A stretch of 62,000 bases of DNA from the NCBI GenBank assembly GCA_009760855.2, contig WPIO01000099.1, positions 1-62,000 on the forward strand. The letters run 5' to 3'. The notes below the pieces were generated by a model. The model was given only the letters and a program-made list of their open reading frames with translations. It did no database searches and was not told where the DNA came from. Positions 22,305 through 32,857 of this stretch are shown here, piece after piece. The translations under genes and the position numbers were made by a program. Every line of letters begins with the position of its first letter. Position 1 is the stretch's first letter. This stretch comes from Cristatella mucedo (Eukaryota; Bryozoa; Phylactolaemata; Cristatellidae).

Positions 22305-23025
22305 CACTGGTCCGTGCTTTAAACTTCTTCTGAGGGCTTCAGGGGCTCCAGCTGTAACGTATCTTTCTACACCAGCCAGCTTAGAGGTCAAGATCAGCTC
22401 CACTGAGAGACAGCCTCCTCAGTGGTCACGTTAAAATGTTTGCATACAATCTCGCTCCTCGTAAGTCTGCCTATCTAGCGATCGGTTCAGGGTGACTAAT
22501 ACACGCCAAGGACGCTCAGTGCGATCACTTAGTAGCCCAGCCAAGCTCGGTCACTGCAACCGTGAGCATTCCCAAGGGCGTGGAATGGCAGGAAAAAGTC
22601 ACTAGGTTAAAAAAGAATGTGATGATGCATCTGTGCAACACCACAAGAGTTGTAGGAGGAGCTGCACACACTACCCGTTGCCCAAAAAGGCCTCTTGCAT
22701 CGATCGTGCACCGGTTAGTTAAGCATACGTTTGCTAAGTACTTTTCGTGGCACAGAGAGAGAGCCGAATCTGGGAGAGCCGAATCTGACAGAGCTAAATC
22801 TCTCCCCTGCCATTTCCCACGGGCTAATGAAAATTATCGACCGATTACAAAACAATACCGTGAAATTCGTGGCATACCTAAGCATTGTTCGTATGAATGA
22901 ACCCGCAAGCTGCCAGAAACTAGTGGGTGTTTAATTTGAAATATAACCCCCCTCCTCACAGCCCCTGAACATCAGCTGACTTAGTCGCTTGTTAGACGCA
23001 TGTCTATGATCAACAATTCTGAATA
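22305..23025. other. Unassigned sequence
   Basis: Includes a 112-codon plus-strand frame (22562-22900) without recognisable motifs and a short repeated CGAATCTGGGAGAGC/CGAATCTGACAGAGC block at about 22766-22800. No conserved feature. Confidence 0.35.
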
Positions 23026-23995
23026 TAATAATAGTAATAATAATGATAATTAGACATTTATATGCCACCATGAAGAACTTGATCTCTTTCTAGGCACTTT
23101 ACAAATGCTAAAAGGAAGCATGTCAATGGCTTAAAAAAATGAAAATAATAGCTGATTTAGCAGCCTCTTTTGTATAGCGACAGAAGAGCCTTGACGGATA
23201 TCACCACCGCTTACAGTGGCAATAAAGGAGTGGCTATAAATTGCTTAATAATAAAGTCAACACGGTCAGCACCAACGAGCACACAAAGGACAACTCACAT
23301 GGACCCAGCAAGTGCTGTGTGGACCAGGTGCGTTTTAACTTCTTTGCATATGCCGTTAAGTAAGTGCACGTCACGACATCAGTCGAGAGTGAGTTACTGG
23401 CTTTGAGAGCACCCAAACTCAAGGCACGATCTCTAGAGGATTTGAAGTGGGTTCGAGGCGCAGCTACACGACTTGAGTCAGAAGAGCAAGTGCTATGATG
23501 CCTGACCTGATTGGGAAATAGTTCTGATTAGTAGGTTGGGGCAATAGAACGAAGAGACTTATAAGTGAATGACACTATCTTCAAGTCGATATGCAATGTC
23601 ATGGGGAGTCAGTGCAGGTCGGTGAGAAGTGCCGTTATTAGGCAATTTCGACGTTCACGACAGACAAGCATAGCTGTTAGGTTTAGCAGGATCTGTGAAG
23701 CTCATTGTTGAACTGGAAAGACCTTCGAGTAGCGATTTGCAGAAATCAAGACGGGATGTCACAAATGCATGAACCAACTTGGATGTGGTATGCATGTCCA
23801 AGCAGGCCTGAGTTTTTGCATAGCTGGAAGTAGTCAGACTTGACTGTGGAGCTGACGTGGTGCTGTAGGGAACTGTCACTTTGGAACAGGACTCGCAGAT
23901 TTCGTAAAGGTTCTACAGGAGATATGCTGGCCGAGCCCATTTCAACGATCAGGTTTTACTATTTCTGAGTGGGTTTGCCTGTAACTAGTTGGTTG
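23026..23995 (-). mobile_element. LINE-A 3' portion with nested SINE1
   Basis: The left end is the (AAT)n tail and the tail hairpin (about 23026-23110). After a SINE1 insertion at 23135-23232 the 3' untranslated region continues, then the ORF2 C-terminal region to about 23995. Minus-strand frames give CLDMHTTSKLVHAFVTSRLD (23755-23816) and GSASISPVEP.RNLRVLFQSD (about 23875-23940). These match the 37.7-38.8 kb copy across frameshifts. It is dead. Confidence 0.88.
23135..23232 (-). mobile_element. SINE1 3' half nested in LINE-A
   Basis: The plus strand reads AATAGCTGATTTAGCAGCCT, CTTTTGTATAGCGACAGAAG and AGCCTTGACGGATATCACCA, then CCGCTTACAGTGGCAATAAA. It interrupts the LINE-A 3' untranslated region, so the SINE1 insertion is the younger event. 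The head is missing. Confidence 0.8.
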
Positions 23996-24404
23996 CTTTT
24001 GGTTTTTATCTTCGTGGGCCACGAGGTCACTAGCCTAAGTTACATCGTCGGTGAGAGGCAAGTGCAAATGAAAGGCCTCAATAAATTGCTGATTAATCGC
24101 ACCCCTTCGAGAGGAGAACATGCTCACACCAGCCACCTATCGGCATTAGTTTAGGCACAGCCTTTGCAGCCGGCCAACAGCGGCCAGTTTCAGATTCACG
24201 GCATTTCCTTTCGTTCCTCAGCTCGTGGAAGTAAAAAAGACTGTCGGCCAATTAGCAGCTAACTGTGCATGTGCACTCAATTTCCCGTGGCATGCGGAAG
24301 CATCGTAGAACATTCTTAAAGTACCAACGACTCTCCACTGTGGGGGTGAGGAGATCAAAGCAGAGATATAGATGGGGGAGGAGGAGGCTATCCAATGTTC
24401 TTGG
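23996..24404. other. Unassigned sequence
   Basis: No recognisable feature. The short frame at 23969-24154 has a hydrophobic start but no other support. Confidence 0.35.
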
Positions 24405-24496
24405 GATCTTGTAAATGTAAAGCACCTGGAGAGAGAGACTAAGTTCTCTGAGGGTGCTTTATCAAGTGTATTATTATTATTATTATTATTATTACA
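24405..24496 (+). mobile_element. LINE-A 3' tip
   Basis: TTGTAAATGTAAAGCACCTG, then GAGAGAGAGACTAAGTTCTC and TGAGGGTGCTTTATCAAGTG precede (ATT)n. Only the last 90 bases are present. The outer stem is GCACC/GGTGC, a compensated pair. Confidence 0.85.
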
Positions 24497-25034
24497 ATGT
24501 TGCTCAGTGCTGGTTCTGGCGGTTGCCTCCAGGTCGGCTGCATAGTGACTGTGGAGCCGCGGACCTGGCTTACAGCACATATTACTTACTGTGACTCATT
24601 GCCTCAGCCTGTAGGTATCAACCTCCTCGGTGGTTTCAGCCAAAACAGGCCACTGTAATGGCCGACGCTGCAAGTGGCTGGCAGCTGACTGACGACCATA
24701 GACAATAGAGAAAAGCCACCTGGGGCTAGCTTTCATCTCGAGAATTCTCGAGGTTCCCAATGGATACTGGCATACAGGGCAGAGGTACAAGGTCGATACC
24801 CGGGCCTGCTGGCCACCAAAAAATCGCTCTCGAGGAGTGAGCGAGCTACACACTGATGCAAAGACAAGAGAGAACAAAGAATGCCCCATATGAAAACTTT
24901 GTGGTGCATTAGAATGGCACATATTTTCGACTCACCGCGAATCTGGTTAAGCATAGTCAAGGCATAACTGAAGACTGACTGTGACCCAGAGGTATTCCAG
25001 GTGAGACCTGCAGGCATAGCACAGCTGACTTCTT
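24497..25034. other. Unassigned sequence
   Basis: No recognisable feature. Overlapping minus frames (24596-25017) lack motifs. Confidence 0.35.
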
Positions 25035-25036
25035 TA

Positions 25037-25095
25037 ATAATAATAATAATAAGAAGAATAATAATACATTTGATATAAAGTGCCCTCAGAAACTA
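25037..25095 (-). mobile_element. LINE-A terminal scrap
   Basis: The (AAT)n run followed by ACATTTGATATAAAGTGCCC and TCAGAA is the complement of the last bases of LINE-A. The hairpin is cut off, an extremely truncated insertion. Confidence 0.65.
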
Positions 25096-25664
25096 TTGAT
25101 AATAATAGATAATAGTGTAAGTTTTCCTCGACTTGAATCCTCACTAACTAATCAGAGACGAATGAAATTGTTGTGTCCTATTGCCAAGTGAGATCGACGT
25201 TTTTATGCTCAAATGCCGTAAACTGACCATGAACATATTAGTACCAATAGACTTTATTTTTTTTGCGCAATGCTAATTCTTATCATCAGTACGTTGTACA
25301 GTCAGCAGACCATGTCCAGTTCGAACGACTACGTCATTGCCGTTGTACACAGAGGCTGCGGGTGCAACTTCTCCTGGTAACTGTGCTGTTTGTTAACTGC
25401 TAAATGTCTGTCTGTTCGTTCCTTGAAAGCTGTGCGATGCCCAGAGTCATTGGTGAGTTTGCATGCATGCCACCGCTATCGTAACAAGAAGCATCGTAGA
25501 CCAAGACGTAGGAACACAATCAACCTTAGATTGCAAGGACCTTCTCAGTGGAAAGTGGCCACCTACGTATATTCGTATGCGACATTTCCACGAAGCATTG
25601 CTGAAGTTTCATGAACGAACACTTGGCAGCTATAAACGTGCAGGGACGGTTCGAACACCTTAGA
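25096..25664. other. Unassigned sequence
   Basis: No recognisable gene. A 74-codon plus frame (25390-25614) has no motif. Confidence 0.35.
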
Positions 25665-25836
25665 TTATACACTCTGTGCATGTCACCCCTAACCATGTTA
25701 TTATGTTGTTTATCGAGCATGATACCACTCACCATTCGATCGTGATTCCTTTGCAGCAATTGTAAAGCGCCTAGAAAGAGATTTAGTTCTCTGAGGGTGC
25801 ATTATCAAGTGTATTATTATTATATATTATTATTAC
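25665..25836 (+). mobile_element. LINE-A 3' untranslated region and tail
   Basis: Contains CTGTGCATGTCACCCCTAAC, CATGTTATTATGTTGTTTAT and TTTGCAGCAATTGTAAAGCG, then the hairpin and an (ATT)n tail. It abuts the coding-like remnant that starts at 25838. Confidence 0.88.
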
Positions 25837-25837
25837 A

Positions 25838-26535
25838 ATGATTTTTGATAGGGAAGAGCTTGTCCGGCTGTTAAAGGAACCACATACGGCTACAAAATGG
25901 CAAATGATAAACGAAAAGTTGCTAAGGGATCCTCACAATGATGTCATTGTTCGACGTATCCAAAATTGCATGCAAACCTGGTCTGCCAACCGGAACTAAG
26001 AGAAGCCTGAGTACAAGTCAATAACTAGTTAGTTACAACATTCCATATGCACAAATTGATGTGGAAAAGCAGAATCGCTTAGGAAGTTCAAATAAATTTC
26101 GCCACAACAAAAAGAAGTGAATATCTTAACAGTAACCTGCAACAAGGAGATTGAGCCAATATCGAATAGTAAATGCAACGATTGGGATTGAGCCACCATT
26201 TCTCATATCTTCTGACCCAGGATTAGATTTGCACAGATAATCACATCCACATACTTGTATATGCTACACGGCCGAAATAACTTCTGCTATTGCTGTCTTT
26301 AATCGACATGGCTTACATACTATTAGAGATCCTAGGTGATGATGTTGTCACAAGCTTAGATCAACATAAGAAATATAATGCTTGACATGATGTTGGATCA
26401 AGTTCTGTTCCTAAACCTGAGTCAATTTAATTTGGTCCTAAAGCACTATACCGTTTAGAAAGAAGATGCATTTATTGTGTAGGTTCAAAAGCTTCGACTT
26501 ATGCTATGGTCTTTGCTTCAACACATGTTGCATAA
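25838..26535 (+). pseudogene. Decayed coding remnant of unknown family
   Basis: An ATG two bases after the LINE tail opens 53 codons (25838-25999; starts MIFDREELVRLLKEP, ends QTWSANRN, stop TAA) with a charged, helical, protein-like composition. Further protein-like pieces follow in shifting frames: SYNIPYAQIDVEKQNRLG (about 26030-26085), VNATIGIEPPFLISSDPGLD (about 26167-26230), HIHILVYATRP (about 26244-26276), TSAIAVFNRHGLHTIRD (about 26282-26330) and FGPKALYRLERRCIYCVGSK (about 26432-26492). They are separated by frameshifts and in-frame stops. Together they suggest one dead protein-coding sequence. I do not recognise the family. It lacks the LINE motifs. Confidence 0.45.
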
Positions 26536-26579
26536 ATTATGCAGATCAAGGACCTTGTAAATGAGTACAGCACACTATT

Positions 26580-26626
26580 TCGTTTGTATAGCTCACTGAG
26601 AGAATTAAATCTCTATAGGGGGCGAA
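26580..26626 (-). mobile_element. SINE2/LINE-A tail fragment
   Basis: TTTGTATAGCTCACTGAGAG and AATTAAATCTCTATAGGGGG is the complement of the shared tail hairpin. Nothing else of the element remains. Confidence 0.55.
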
Positions 26627-26912
26627 GCAACTCGCTGAAAGAACAACAGTAAGTAATAGCAACATCATCACCCTTACGCAAGTAAGCAACAACACACGAT
26701 TATCCTGCTTGGACCAGCAGGAAAAAACCGGTAAGAAGACACTGGGGCTGGGGACCTACAGTTAGCAGGACACCTGGTGCTTACCTGTGCACTGAATAGT
26801 GCACAGGTAAGCGCACAAAATACCAAGAGACAAAAGGAGCTCACTGGCTTGTTGCAGGGAATGTTGAGCAGAAAAAATGGACTTTCGACTTAATTGATGT
26901 TAAGTCACTGCA
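26627..26912. other. Unassigned sequence with a small perfect palindrome
   Basis: No element. CTTACCTGTGCACT (26780-26793) and its reverse complement AGTGCACAGGTAAG (26797-26810) can form a perfect 14-bp stem with a GAAT-like loop. Confidence 0.6.
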
Positions 26913-26914
26913 GG

Positions 26915-27075
26915 TGGTGACAGAAGCCAGAAGCAAGTTCCAGACTTTCGGTGCTTACGAACTGAAGGCAGAAGCAACAAAAGACATTAATTTACGGCCA
27001 AGAACGTCGAGAAATAGGAGAAGCGGAGAGGGCACTCTGGTGCACGAGTGCATTCTCTGGAGGAGTAAGGAGCTC
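26915..27075 (-). mobile_element. Highly diverged LINE-A ORF-end fragment
   Basis: The plus strand AGCAAGTTCCAGACTTTCGG, TGCTTACGAACTGAAGGCAG aligns to the complement of the LINE-A AWNSLP/FSSYAPK region (compare 38062-38100). There are many differences and no tail. Confidence 0.5.
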
Positions 27076-27077
27076 AA

Positions 27078-27168
27078 ACCACATGGCCTATGTGCCGCGT
27101 TTGAAGAGAGATTAAATTCTCTTAGGGTGCTATATAGATCAATTGTATATATATATATAGATATTTAT
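27078..27168 (+). mobile_element. SINE2 tail fragment with TATA-rich end
   Basis: CGTTTGAAGAGAGATTAAAT and TCTCTTAGGGTGCTATATAG are the SINE2 tail. A (TA)n run and ATTT units follow. Confidence 0.65.
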
Positions 27169-27307
27169 TTATTTATTTATTATTTCAGCTACACAGAACT
27201 ACATATCATTACTACAATTCGAGCTTGCTCACACGGGGATACTACATCTAACTTGGTCCGCGCATATCAGTAAAGTCTGCCTACTTTCAGCTACATAACA
27301 TTGCTAC

Positions 27308-27308
27308 A

Positions 27309-27340
<32 letters not shown>

Positions 27341-27408
27341 ACTTGATAAAGCGCCCTCATAGAACGCAATCTCTCTCTGGGCGCTTTACATTTGCTGCAA
27401 AGGAAGAC
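27308..27408 (-). mobile_element. LINE-A 3' tip, part of a probable twin-priming insertion
   Basis: An (AAT)n run of about ten units, then TTGATAAAGCGCCCTCATAG, AACGCAATCTCTCTCTGGGC and GCTTTACATTTGCTGCAAAG, which is the minus-strand LINE-A end with an intact GCGCC/GGCGC stem. It is joined at about 27408 to an internal LINE-A segment of opposite orientation. Confidence 0.85.
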
Positions 27409-27714
27409 AGGGCTTGCTTAGACAAGGCTACTACTTCTAAATTGGTCCACACATATGTGGCATCCCGTCTCCACTTCTGTCACTCACTGCTTACTGGTCT
27501 ACCGGCCTGAGAAATCAGGCCCTTACAGCTGGTGCAAAACTCTGCAGCTTTTCTGTCATGAGCACAGTAGTTGTCACATCGCTCCACTTCTTGCCGACCT
27601 GCACTGGCTCCCAGTCAAGCAACTCATCGAATTCAAGGTTCTGTCACTTACTTTGAGGTTCCTTCTATACTTTGGCTCCAGCCTGCCTATCAGACCCTCT
27701 CAGCCACTGGCTGG
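27409..27714 (+). mobile_element. LINE-A internal ORF2 segment, inverted relative to its tail
   Basis: Plus-strand text encodes KATTSKLVHTYVASRLHFCH (about 27424-27483) and later the LADLHWLPVKQLIEFKVLSL block (about 27587-27650), with a frameshift and stop between them. It covers the post-RT region but not the ORF end or 3' untranslated region. Confidence 0.85.
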
Positions 27715-27747
27715 AGCCAAAGATTTCGACGATCACAGGCAATTACC

Positions 27748-27801
27748 TTAACCTCGATCGTCTGAGACGATCAAGCGCCTTAACCACTGGTCCAAACCAG
27801 G
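27748..27801 (-). mobile_element. SINE2 head fragment
   Basis: The minus strand reads CCTGGTTTGGACCAGTGGTT, then AAGGCGCTTGATCGTC, matching the A-box end of SINE2. Confidence 0.6.
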
Positions 27802-28334
27802 GCCGCTTATCTACACTCTGTGGCATCTCTCTCAGCGACACGGCGTGGATTCGTTTATAAAGCACGAGCTTGGCGACAGATGAATGAAACTGTTCGGTCA
27901 GAGTGCAGCTCAGCATCGCCGACGCTGCGCAAGAGATATTGGCCGAAAGCAAAAGGCTCGCACTTGCATCGGTGTCGTTGTCCTCAATCGGCTATCTTAC
28001 TTTGCCCTATGTCGAATGCAGTGCCTGCTGTACGCAAGCAGGTGCAGGCTTTCTGCACAGTAAAGTCAACAAGTCGTGTGATTAAGCATTAATTAGCCTC
28101 GGGTTAAGCTGCTCTCACTGGGCACCACCACTCAGCCGTGGATTTAAGTTCCGAAGCAGCCAGCGCTTCCATTGCCGGCTACAAGTAGAAGTTATAGCTA
28201 CCACGACTCTTTTGTCCCTATATAATTGAGACAGCTCTATTAGCTAACTTTCATTTTTATAGCAAGGGTATGCTGAAGAATTTAAATGGGAAAATACCTT
28301 AGGTGTAAAATGAATGTGTGGTTTGAATTTTGCT
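27802..28334. other. Unassigned sequence
   Basis: No recognisable feature. Overlapping frames at 27820-28092 have no motif. Confidence 0.35.
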
Positions 28335-28447
28335 AGTGCAACGAGCAACCGCAAACCATTTGATCATGCTTGCATTACAGCAAACTCAAAGTGCCTTAAA
28401 GAGATTGAGTTCTCTGAGGGCGCTATAACAAATGTGTTATTCTTATA
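28335..28447 (+). mobile_element. LINE-A 3' tip, diverged
   Basis: CATTTGATCATGCTTGCATT, ACAGCAAACTCAAAGTGCCT and AAAGAGATTGAGTTCTCTGA, then GGGCGCTATAACAAATG. The stem pairs GTGCC with GGCGC through a G-U wobble. The (ATT) tail is short. Confidence 0.75.
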
Positions 28448-28550
28448 ATTAAACACAGTACCTACTGTGTGTGTATGGTGAGCTCTATTGCCCTAAATGT
28501 GGGCCTTGCCTAAAGCAGCCAGTCATAGTGGGTGGTGACCTGCTCCCACT

Positions 28551-28632
28551 GCCCTACGGTCACTAGTTATACCCTCGGGTCTTATTGTACCGCCCTACGG
28601 TCACTAGTTATACTCTCGGGTCTCATCATAGG
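28551..28632. repeat. 41-bp tandem duplication, 2 copies
   Basis: GCCCTACGGTCACTAGTTAT starts at 28551 and again at 28592. The units differ by a few transitions. Confidence 0.85.
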
Positions 28633-28752
28633 GTGAAGTGCTTGCACTTAACGACCCAAGTTGCCGGTTCGAGTTCTTAGGCAGCCAATCATTTATAGTC
28701 TGCAGCCAGCCGAGTAACAGCGACTTCTGCTACTATATAGAATACGGTTTTT

Positions 28753-28816
28753 GAATCGCCAGTGACCTTAAGGCCTCCATGTATGAATCACCAGTGACCT
28801 TAAGGCCTCCATTTAC
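28753..28816. repeat. 32-bp tandem duplication, 2 copies
   Basis: GAATCRCCAGTGACCTTAAG followed by GCCTCCATGTAT starts at 28753 and 28785. Confidence 0.85.
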
Positions 28817-28879
28817 ATGACTGCCTGCACGCTGTCACCAACCAAACGCCAAGCTACCTCTCCAGCATATGTACCTATA

Positions 28880-29040
28880 TAATCCATGGGCAGAAATTTA
28901 GTTATCTTAGGGTGCCAATATATATAGGATTAATATTAACAGTATTAATACTGCTAATAATAGTATTAGATTATATATAATATTATATTATATATCATAC
29001 ACAATATATATTAGATATTAGATATTGTATATTTATTACC
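28880..29040. repeat. SINE2 tail scrap followed by an AT-rich run
   Basis: GCAGAAATTTAGTTATCTTA and GGGTGCCAATATATATAGG resemble the SINE2 tail. About 100 bases of TATTA/ATTAGATA units follow. Confidence 0.5.
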
Positions 29041-29044
29041 AGCC

Positions 29045-30270
29045 TACCACTTCGATGCAAATCTTGTCACCTAAGCGAGGCAGCAGCCGCGCTGTTGCCT
29101 TTCGACGTACCTCGCTGAAACAGCAGCCGCCGCTGTGGCCGGTCGCAGGCAGGTGCACGCTGCTGCTGCTGCAGGTCGTCCTTCCACCATGCTGATGCTG
29201 ACAGAGGCAGGCACCGTAGCTCAAGCGACACACCAACCGACGGGCTGCACAGCCACTTTAAGCTGAGAGCCAGCGCAGTCTCATCGCCGGCTGACGAGGC
29301 GGCAGCCAACGTCCGTACACCCGCCAGCGCCGACAATCCGTCGAGAGAGCACAGACGCAATGTGAGTGTCTCTCTAGCACCTATCCGCCGTGGTGGTGAC
29401 GACACACCGACGGCCAGAGTCGCGGCCACCATTTTTCCCCAAAGATCCCTCTCTAAGGCTACCGGACCGGCTGCTGCTTCGCAGCAGCAGCAGCAGCGGC
29501 GGCAGCAGGGCCGCCGCCTCACGGAGCCTCGACGCATCCGGTACGATCGAGGGTGATGCTGGTGCCATAGCCAGCAGCCTGGTTCGTTTCCTCGTAGCAT
29601 AGTGGCCACGGCACCCCGAGCAACGCCCAGTTGTCGCAGAATTGGAGCAGAAGCAGTCCGGCTGGCAACCAGCAGCAGCAGCAGCGCCGCTGACGGCTTC
29701 TACGCTGCGAAAGAGCACGGGCTGCTCCCTGCTGGCTCCGCTGTTGCAGAAGCAGCCAGCTGGGCTGGCTGCTGACCCTATGGCCACTGCCAGAACTGGA
29801 TCGTCATTGGACACCAGCCGTTGCTGAACTTCGTTGCCCTGCGAGCACGTGCCTCGGGCGCAGAGCAGCCGTGCCACGCTCGGGCTAGCGATGCCGTCAC
29901 GGCCAGCGTCTCTGCCTGCTCGGTGGTGCCACCGAGCGGGCACGCACAGGCTAGAGCCACTCTCATTCCGCGTCCAGCCTGGCAGGGCGTCGTCGACCGT
30001 GACGTCATCGACGACGGTGGTGTCGCTGCAATCCTGCTCCGGTCGTAGGCAGATGGCAGCAGCCGATGAAGTGCCCGGTACGTCACAGCAGAGTTGCATG
30101 CTTTCTCTCCTGCCGCCACTGCCGCAGCCGCTACCACTGCTGTTCGGTCGTGCTGTAGTGTCATTAGCTGTCTTGTCCTCCCCGGCTGCGGTAGACGCAA
30201 GGGAAATGCGGCTAAATCTTTTCTACAACACAGGTGACATTGTGACAATGGAGTCAACTCTCTGTATTGC
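29045..30270. other. GC-rich, CpG-rich island with overlapping open frames
   Basis: The sequence changes abruptly from AT-rich (before 29040) to GC-rich with many CpG dinucleotides and CAG/CTG clusters (29160-29175, 29480-29510, 29670-29690). Frames of 150-240 codons are open on both strands (minus 29374-30099, minus 29067-29609, minus 29778-30257, plus 29834-30295) and overlap each other. At most one can be real and none shows a motif. In animals such islands often mark promoters or first exons. No TATA box or start site can be defended. Confidence 0.45.
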
Positions 30271-30882
30271 TGTGCACTGTGCTGCTACATGTTAACGTCA
30301 GATGGCAGCACGTCGAAACTGGTTGACAGCATGGCTCGATACGAGGGTAAGCCACGTGACCAGTTAACTGGGCGAGATCGGGCCACTGTCCACTCTCATC
30401 GACTCACGGATTTCCACGCAGCAATTTCTTGTATCCGATAAATTGGCGTCGATAAGGAGTCACACTGACTTTAGAGCAGTGCTAGCTACCTTCCACTACA
30501 TCGCTCGAGGCAAGATTTTCCTTTGTCTGTGCCCAAGTCTTAGACAAAACGAGCACTGCAGGTGGCAGGGGGTGGGCTGGCAGTGCAGCTACGGACCAAA
30601 CATGACGCAGATCAAAAAGAGAGGGAAAGACGCGTGCTCTCGATGCTGTCAATGCATACAACTCATCGGTAAACCGGGGACTTTCTAAAAACAATTGACG
30701 GAAAGCACGGTGGGTTGCAACAAGACTCTCTTGAATGCAGACTACAGTAGATTTCTAATTTCGGTTGGGTAAATATCGCTATATGTCCACGATTGCCACA
30801 AATGCTGCTTCAGGGCGTTTTATAACATGTTAAGCAATATTTATTCAAATGAAATCAGAAATAAACAATTGCAGCAATTTTC
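30271..30882. other. Unassigned sequence
   Basis: No recognisable element or gene. Confidence 0.35.
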
Positions 30883-30883
30883 A

Positions 30884-31442
30884 ACTTCTCGCCGACCTGC
30901 ACTGGCTACCAGTCAAGCGACGGATGGACTTCAAGGTTTTTCTTGCTCCCTTTTAGGTCACTCCATTTCTTTGGCTCCAGCCTATCTCTCAGATCTACTC
31001 CCCCACCAGGCCAAGCATCGTACCACCTGCTTTTCGGAATCCAACAGTCTACCAATACCTCGTACAAACCTCAAGTCCTTTGGAGACAGTGCATTTAGCT
31101 CCTACGCTCCCAAAGCCTGGAACTCACTCCCGACTTGCGTCACAACATCCCCTGACTTGACCACATTTAAAAACAACTTAAAAACTCACCTATTTAGGAC
31201 AGCATTTGGTGGGTCCCCTGTGATTCGTCCTTCACGTGCTTGTGCGTGCTGACACTGTGCATGCTGACACTGTGCATGCTGCCACTAACCACGTTATTCA
31301 TGTTGTTTTTCAAGCATGATATTACTCACCATTCAATTGCATTTCCCTTTGCAGCAAATGTAAAGCGCCTAGAAAGAGATTGAGTTCTCTGAGGGTACTT
31401 TATCAAGTGCATTATTAATAATAATATTATTATTATTATTAA
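30884..31442 (+). mobile_element. LINE-A 3' fragment with ORF2 end and complete 3' UTR
   Basis: It begins inside the LADLHWLP block (TTCTCGCCGACCTGCACTGG) and runs through the ORF end and 3' untranslated region to the hairpin (about 31365-31400) and (ATT)n. The plus-strand frame from about 30940 to 31252 encodes SLAPAYLSDLL, SLPIPRTNLKSFGDSAFSSY, APKAWNSLPTC and LTTFKNNLKTHLFRTAF. The untranslated region has a doubled GTGCATGCTGACACTGTGCA block. The stem is damaged (GGTAC on the 3' arm). Confidence 0.92.
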
Positions 31443-32655
31443 GGTGAGCTGAACTCACACTTCAAATTTCACATTGATTCGTGAAGTATTTATTGGCTGA
31501 GCTTTGCATTTTACAAGGCACAACGCTATATTATAAATGAAGCCGTTTAAAAGTCATAAGCATTCACCTCAACAAGCTGCAAACATGTACCTCCATCTTC
31601 CATGTTACAACAAGTTGGAAGACTTTGATGCTGAGATCGGTACAATTTTTCACATGTGTTGCTTCCACTTTAATTCTGGGTTAGATGTTTGAAGAATCAT
31701 TGTTTTCTTTTATGTAAAAATCCTCAGCATTTCTAGCTCATTCCCAACATACTTGTCTTTTGAAAGGTATGCTAAGCAAATATTTGATTGTAGGACCAAT
31801 TTTAATTAATATTTTCATGATGTATGTATGCATGCGTAACCTACATGCATTGTGGATGTACTTCCCGAACGTAGGCAAATGGAAGTCAACACTAATTCAG
31901 CATGCTACAGATACGTGCGCCGCTTTTATGGCAAAGGGCTTTAGCTAAGGAGCTGCTACAACGAGCTCATTAAATGTAAAGCCCATTTTTTACAATACGT
32001 TACTTGACAATAACTAATTTCAGCTGTAAATTATTACCATAATCACGTATTAGTGCATATATTTTATTTATTTCTCAACCTCTAAAGATTTTGTAAAATT
32101 GGGAAAGGTCTGCTAGCCCTGCTTTAGAGCAGGGCTGGCTGACCAGTCAGGTCCGCAGGTACTCAAGCCAGCTTTCCAAAGAAAAACTTACTTTAATGGC
32201 TAATGCCAGTATATGCATTATTTTTAGCCGAAAGTCATGTGATTGATCGATCAGCAGCAGCTTACCATTACTCCTATTCCCGATAGAATAACCATTTTCT
32301 CAGGGTTGAATGGATCCCAGGCAAAGGATATAATAACAAAACACGAGAAATTGAAAGTACTTGCAAAATCAGTCAGTAGCGTTGGCCACAACAGACATAA
32401 CCGTGGTGGTATCGCTGCATCAGACAAATGCAACGATACGGTGAGCTTTGGCATTGCATCTGTGAAGGACGTTAGTCACCAGCCACTAAAGATCAGCTTA
32501 ATACTCGGCTAATTTTTTCTGGAAAATAAGTGTGTATCATTAATGAAAGACCATTTAATTAACTACACTTTCACAGATCCCATCCCACGCTTGGTGTTTT
32601 TCAAATGAGAGTAAAACACTGACTAGGCAGCATTCTGGTCGCACGACTACAGCTA
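31443..32655. other. AT-rich unassigned region with small protein-like frames
   Basis: No SINE or LINE copy for 1.2 kb. Three small plus-strand frames have ordinary protein-like composition: 31537-31692 (51 codons, MKPFKSHKHSPQQAANMYLH...), 31760-31948 (62 codons, with a hydrophobic YLIVGPILINIFMMYVCM segment) and 32243-32512 (89 codons, MIDQQQLTITPIPDRITIFS...). None is recognised. They could be exons, a decayed element, or chance frames in AT-rich DNA. Confidence 0.35.
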
Positions 32656-32659
32656 TTAG

Positions 32660-32857
32660 CCTGGGGGGCAGGGCACCAACAGTTCACGACCCAGATTGTA
32701 CGTCTGGAAATCCTAAATTGCCCATGGAAAGCACTGCTTATTGCCCATTGCAAGCAATTGCATTATAACAGTTAAGACTCTTCTGCTGCTATGTATACAG
32801 ATAGGGCTGAAAAAAATCAGCTAAACTGTAATTAGTTATTTATTATTTGTTAAGAAT
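32660..32857 (+). mobile_element. SINE1, strongly diverged
   Basis: TTGCCCATTGCAAGCAATTG, CATTATAACAGTTAAGACTC, TTCTGCTGCTATGTATACAG and AAAAAAATCAGCTAAACTGT follow the SINE1 body and tail order. The head and B-box (about 32690-32715) are hardly recognisable. (ATTT)-like units end it. Confidence 0.55.

Noticed and set aside
29067-30295. Overlapping 150-240 codon frames in the GC-rich island as genes
   Set aside because: Four frames overlap on both strands. Few stop codons are expected at this GC content, and I see no conserved motif to choose one.
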